Shown here: one piece after another, positions 61,994 to 64,000 of the stretch
Position numbering within the stretch: the stretch's first letter is position 1
Layout of the letters: each line of letters begins with the position of its first letter
Source: UMGS1491 sp944380925
GTDB lineage: Bacteria > Bacillota > Clostridia > Oscillospirales > Acutalibacteraceae
Assembly (NCBI GenBank): GCA_944380925.1
Contig: CALWJD010000006.1
Location: 1 to 64,000 of the forward strand
Direction of reading: 5' to 3'
DNA length: 64,000 nucleotides
The notes under the pieces: model-generated
The model's input: the letters and a program-made list of their open reading frames with translations, nothing else
What the model was told of the DNA's origin: nothing
Database searches by the model: none
Made by a program: the position numbers and the translations under genes

Positions 61994-62018
61994 TATATAT
62001 AATTTCAAATTATATATA
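61994..62018 (+). promoter_or_regulatory. Perfect A/T palindrome before the second leader peptide
   Basis: A 12-base arm, TATATAATTT at its core, repeats in reverse around a central C at 62006. It lies one base before the ribosome site at 62019-62026, so it could be an operator or a weak RNA hairpin that hides the site. A possible promoter (TTGATA near 61961, TAAAGT near 61987) lies just upstream. Confidence 0.45.
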
Positions 62019-62034
62019 AGGTGGGTAATTCACG

Positions 62035-62283
62035 ATGGAAAAACTCAATACCAAAGACCTAACCAATATTGTCGGCGGACTCGAAAATCATGTTGCGGGG
62101 ATGTCACGAGATAGAGCTCTGGAGATTTTATCCAAGCTTTCAGATGATGAAAGAACATATATTGATGAGTTTAATCAACCTATGAATGCCAGTGAATTTA
62201 AAAAGTATTGGCAAGAATCTAACAACACCACTTTATTGCCTGAAAATAATAGCAACGAACAAATTAATTCAAACAACCAGTAG
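62035..62283 (+). CDS. Second small peptide with a double-glycine leader
   Basis: ATG at 62035 follows AAGGTGGG at an 8-base spacing. The 82-residue product begins MEKLNTKDLTNIVGG, matching the LSxxELxxIxGG leader: Leu -12, Asp -8, Leu -7, Ile -4, Gly-Gly -2/-1. Nine of its 15 leader residues equal those of the peptide at 3760. The 67-residue core is different: charged, with SRDRALEILSKLSDDERTYI and a Gln/Asn-rich end (NNSNEQINSNNQ), no Cys and no membrane segment. It is not a known bacteriocin to my eye. No transporter or modification gene is next to it. It ends just before a convergent peptidase gene. Confidence 0.72.
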   Translation: MEKLNTKDLTNIVGGLENHVAGMSRDRALEILSKLSDDERTYIDEFNQPMNASEFKKYWQESNNTTLLPENNSNEQINSNNQ

Positions 62284-62285
62284 CA

Positions 62286-63482
62286 TTACTTTATTATATA
62301 CAGCTTTTTTTGCGGAGGGCATAGCGGTATGCCTCCGTTTTTTGTTACCCATATCATTTCTTCTATTGACCCGCCATTTTCAATTTGTATTCTTGGTTCT
62401 ATCGTATAAACTGCGTTTTCTTGCAAAAATAAGGAAGATCGTTTATGCCCTTTTGGCGAAAAACTGGTTCCCGGGCTGTGTGCCGTTTCTCCCACGGGGT
62501 GACCTGTTGCGTGGTTATAATCAGGGTAACCGCTTTCTGTTATTTTGCTTCTGACTATTTTATCTATTTCATAGCCTTTTTTAGTCGGCAAACAGTTTTT
62601 TATTCCCATATCTATGGCTGTTACAAGGGTATCAAATACTTTTTGTATATCTTCCGGAGGCCGCATTTCATTTTTTTGCAAAACGTATCCCATACGCTGT
62701 ATATCGCTTGAGTATTTTTTTCCATTTTTTAAAAATATTTTTACTCCAAAATCAAAATAAATGGTTTCTCCTCTGTGCAGTGAATAGTTTTCAGCACATG
62801 AATGCCCGCCCTTTTTTAAATTTGGCCCTATTAAAACCACAGGGCATAATTCCGGCTCCCAAGAAAACTCTTCTTTTATTATTCCAAACTTTTTAAAATA
62901 ATACGGCTTTTGGCTAAAGATGTTATGCACCAAATTTACGATTTGTTTTTCCGTCATACCTATTCTTATTTTCTTAAATGCGGTTTCTAATATCTGAAGA
63001 GCCCTTTTAGCGGCGATTTGCATATACTTAATATCTTCATCTGTTTTTCTATCCATAAGCGTATATATGATATTATCCGCAGACAAAAAATTAGGAACCA
63101 TTTTCTTGCTTTCGCTATAATAAGAGCTTATGTTATCGCGCAAAAATTTAAATATTCCGTAGCCTAAAATATCTGTTTGAGAATCTAATTTATCCGAAAA
63201 ATTAAGATAAATATTTTTTGGATATTTTAATTTTTGCAAAACTTTAAAGACATTACCTATAAGGGAATTTTCTCCCGAATAAATAATAACATTCCCTTCA
63301 AAATTTTTTACGTTTTCATAATCTAGACTGTGTACTATAAGATATTTTTCATTGTTGCTTAAAATTGAAACAGCGGGTACAATGGTTTTACCGGTTATAA
63401 ACTTTGCAAAATATGGGTCTTTGTTTTCTGCATCGTACATAATCCATACGCTATCGCTATTTAAAATTGAATCCAAATGCAT
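62286..63482 (-). CDS. M24-family metallopeptidase (Xaa-Pro aminopeptidase-like)
   Basis: The 398-residue enzyme has a creatinase-like N-terminal domain (~1-150) and a pita-bread domain with the metal ligands: YFDFGV (Asp), SSDIQRMG (Asp), NHATGHPVGETAH (His), YTIEPRIQ (Glu) and IEEMIWVT (Glu). Members remove N-terminal residues before proline. The precise substrate cannot be read. GGAGAA precedes ATG at 63482. The last codons contain the terminator of the convergent leader-peptide gene. Confidence 0.85.
   Translation of the reverse strand: MHLDSILNSDSVWIMYDAENKDPYFAKFITGKTIVPAVSILSNNEKYLIVHSLDYENVKNFEGNVIIYSGENSLIGNVFKVLQKLKYPKNIYLNFSDKLDSQTDILGYGIFKFLRDNISSYYSESKKMVPNFLSADNIIYTLMDRKTDEDIKYMQIAAKRALQILETAFKKIRIGMTEKQIVNLVHNIFSQKPYYFKKFGIIKEEFSWEPELCPVVLIGPNLKKGGHSCAENYSLHRGETIYFDFGVKIFLKNGKKYSSDIQRMGYVLQKNEMRPPEDIQKVFDTLVTAIDMGIKNCLPTKKGYEIDKIVRSKITESGYPDYNHATGHPVGETAHSPGTSFSPKGHKRSSLFLQENAVYTIEPRIQIENGGSIEEMIWVTKNGGIPLCPPQKKLYIIK
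62313..62343 (+). terminator. Terminator of the second leader peptide, inside the M24 gene
   Basis: CGGAGGGCATA (62313-62323) pairs with TATGCCTCCG (62328-62337) with one bulged G and loop GCGG, followed by TTTTTT. It lies within the 3' end of the minus-strand peptidase gene. Confidence 0.85.
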
Positions 63483-63551
63483 TAAATGTTCTCCTTTTTA
63501 TCTGTTTTTTAGATAAAATAATTTTACCATATTATAAGAGAGATGTTTTAA

Positions 63552-64000
63552 ATAAAGAAAGTAAAATATTTAACTGATTTATCACTTACATTGGCCATAT
63601 GCTTTATAATTAGCTTTTTCCCTATATTAAGGCTTCCGTTTGGTGGAGCAATAACCATAGGGAAGATGTTGCCTCTTGTTTTTTTTACGTACTTTTACGG
63701 ATTAAAGTCCGGAGTGCTTGCAGGGTTTGTTTACAGCATTTTGCAAATAACTATTTTTTTTCATGTCCCGCCCGCACAGACTCCGTTTGCTTTTATATTC
63801 GCAATTTTGCTTGACTATGTAATTCCTTATGTATTTATAGGTTTTACGGAGTTTTTTAAAAAAAATGTTTTTCATAACACAAAAAAGTATTTTGTCTTAA
63901 GTATAATTTTTTCGTATTCCGTTCGTTTTTTATGTGGTTTCCTTTCGGGAATTATAATTTGGAGCGAGTATATACCAACGCAATACAATATTTGTATATA
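63552..64000 (+). CDS. thiT: ThiT-like thiamine ECF transporter S component, partial (runs off the window)
   Basis: From 63552 the frame is open to the window end (149 codons). The sequence LTLAICFIISFFPI, RLPFGGAITIGKMLPLVFFT and GLKSGVLAGFVYSILQITIF matches the first helices of ThiT, the thiamine-binding subunit of an energy-coupling-factor transporter. Later helices are LLDYVIPYVFIGFTEFF and IIFSYSVRFLCGFLSGIIIW. The start is unclear: an ATG at 63543 is in frame but is followed by TTT and TAA, and the open frame starts with ATA at 63552. The true start could be ATA, TTG at 63591, or the gene could be damaged at the start. Confidence 0.78.
   Translation, partial: MKKVKYLTDLSLTLAICFIISFFPILRLPFGGAITIGKMLPLVFFTYFYGLKSGVLAGFVYSILQITIFFHVPPAQTPFAFIFAILLDYVIPYVFIGFTEFFKKNVFHNTKKYFVLSIIFSYSVRFLCGFLSGIIIWSEYIPTQYNICI

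Overview
This window looks like chromosome from a low-G+C, endospore-forming member of the Firmicutes, most likely a clostridium (the Oscillospirales/Ruminococcus side is a guess). The sequence supports this with a SigK-type sporulation sigma factor, YabP and YabQ, a PASTA kinase/PP2C phosphatase pair, two MurA paralogues, a threonine T-box, Gram-positive Shine-Dalgarno sites with many TTG and GTG starts, and a diaminopimelate route through LL-DAP aminotransferase (asd, dapA, dapB, dapL, dapF). I saw no rRNA, tRNA, CRISPR array, prophage or insertion sequence.

Layout. 1-5.1 kb: the edge of sigK, then an accessory stretch with two unrecognised proteins, a small double-glycine-leader peptide and a family 2 glycosyltransferase. 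5.2-11 kb: tgt, a deoxyribosyltransferase-like gene, the asd-dapA-dapB operon on the minus strand, and queA. 11-12.8 kb: an orphan gene whose promoter spacer is a (TA)10 tract, and a secreted papain-like peptidase. 13-22 kb: core genes rpsB, tsf, pgi, a CofE-like gene, rpmF, der, plsY, a histidine phosphatase and typA. 22-27.3 kb: a mixed stretch with a secreted Stealth-ricin protein, an SDR, a lipoprotein, nth and a compositionally odd membrane protein. 27.3-39.7 kb: T-box-thrS, rsmA, tadA, an anchored surface protein, mscS, a DUF4364 gene, rlmN-stp-prkC, murA and walJ. 39.7-42.9 kb (minus): flippase-like, GT2, flippase-like. 43-48.1 kb: murA2, a FtsQ/DivIB gene, a methionine gamma-lyase-like gene, yabP, yabQ, divIC and yabR. 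48.3-61.9 kb: dapF-pyrG-dapL-recA-recX-pgsA-cysS-potABCD-cmk-plsC-ispH, all on the plus strand. 62-64 kb: a second double-glycine-leader peptide, an M24 peptidase (minus) and the start of a ThiT-like transporter.

How the genes fit together. Cell-envelope construction dominates: DAP synthesis, MurA, FtsQ and DivIC, PlsY, PlsC and PgsA, the PrkC/Stp switch, and the flippase-GT2 cassette. Translation and tRNA modification form the second theme (rpsB, tsf, thrS, cysS, tgt, queA, tadA, rlmN, rsmA, typA, der). Scattered between these core blocks are single genes for exported or unrecognised proteins, several with near-consensus vegetative promoters of their own. The most interesting signal is a pair of peptides 58 kb apart whose 15-residue leaders match the bacteriocin-type double-glycine consensus position by position, but whose cores are unrelated and contain no cysteine.
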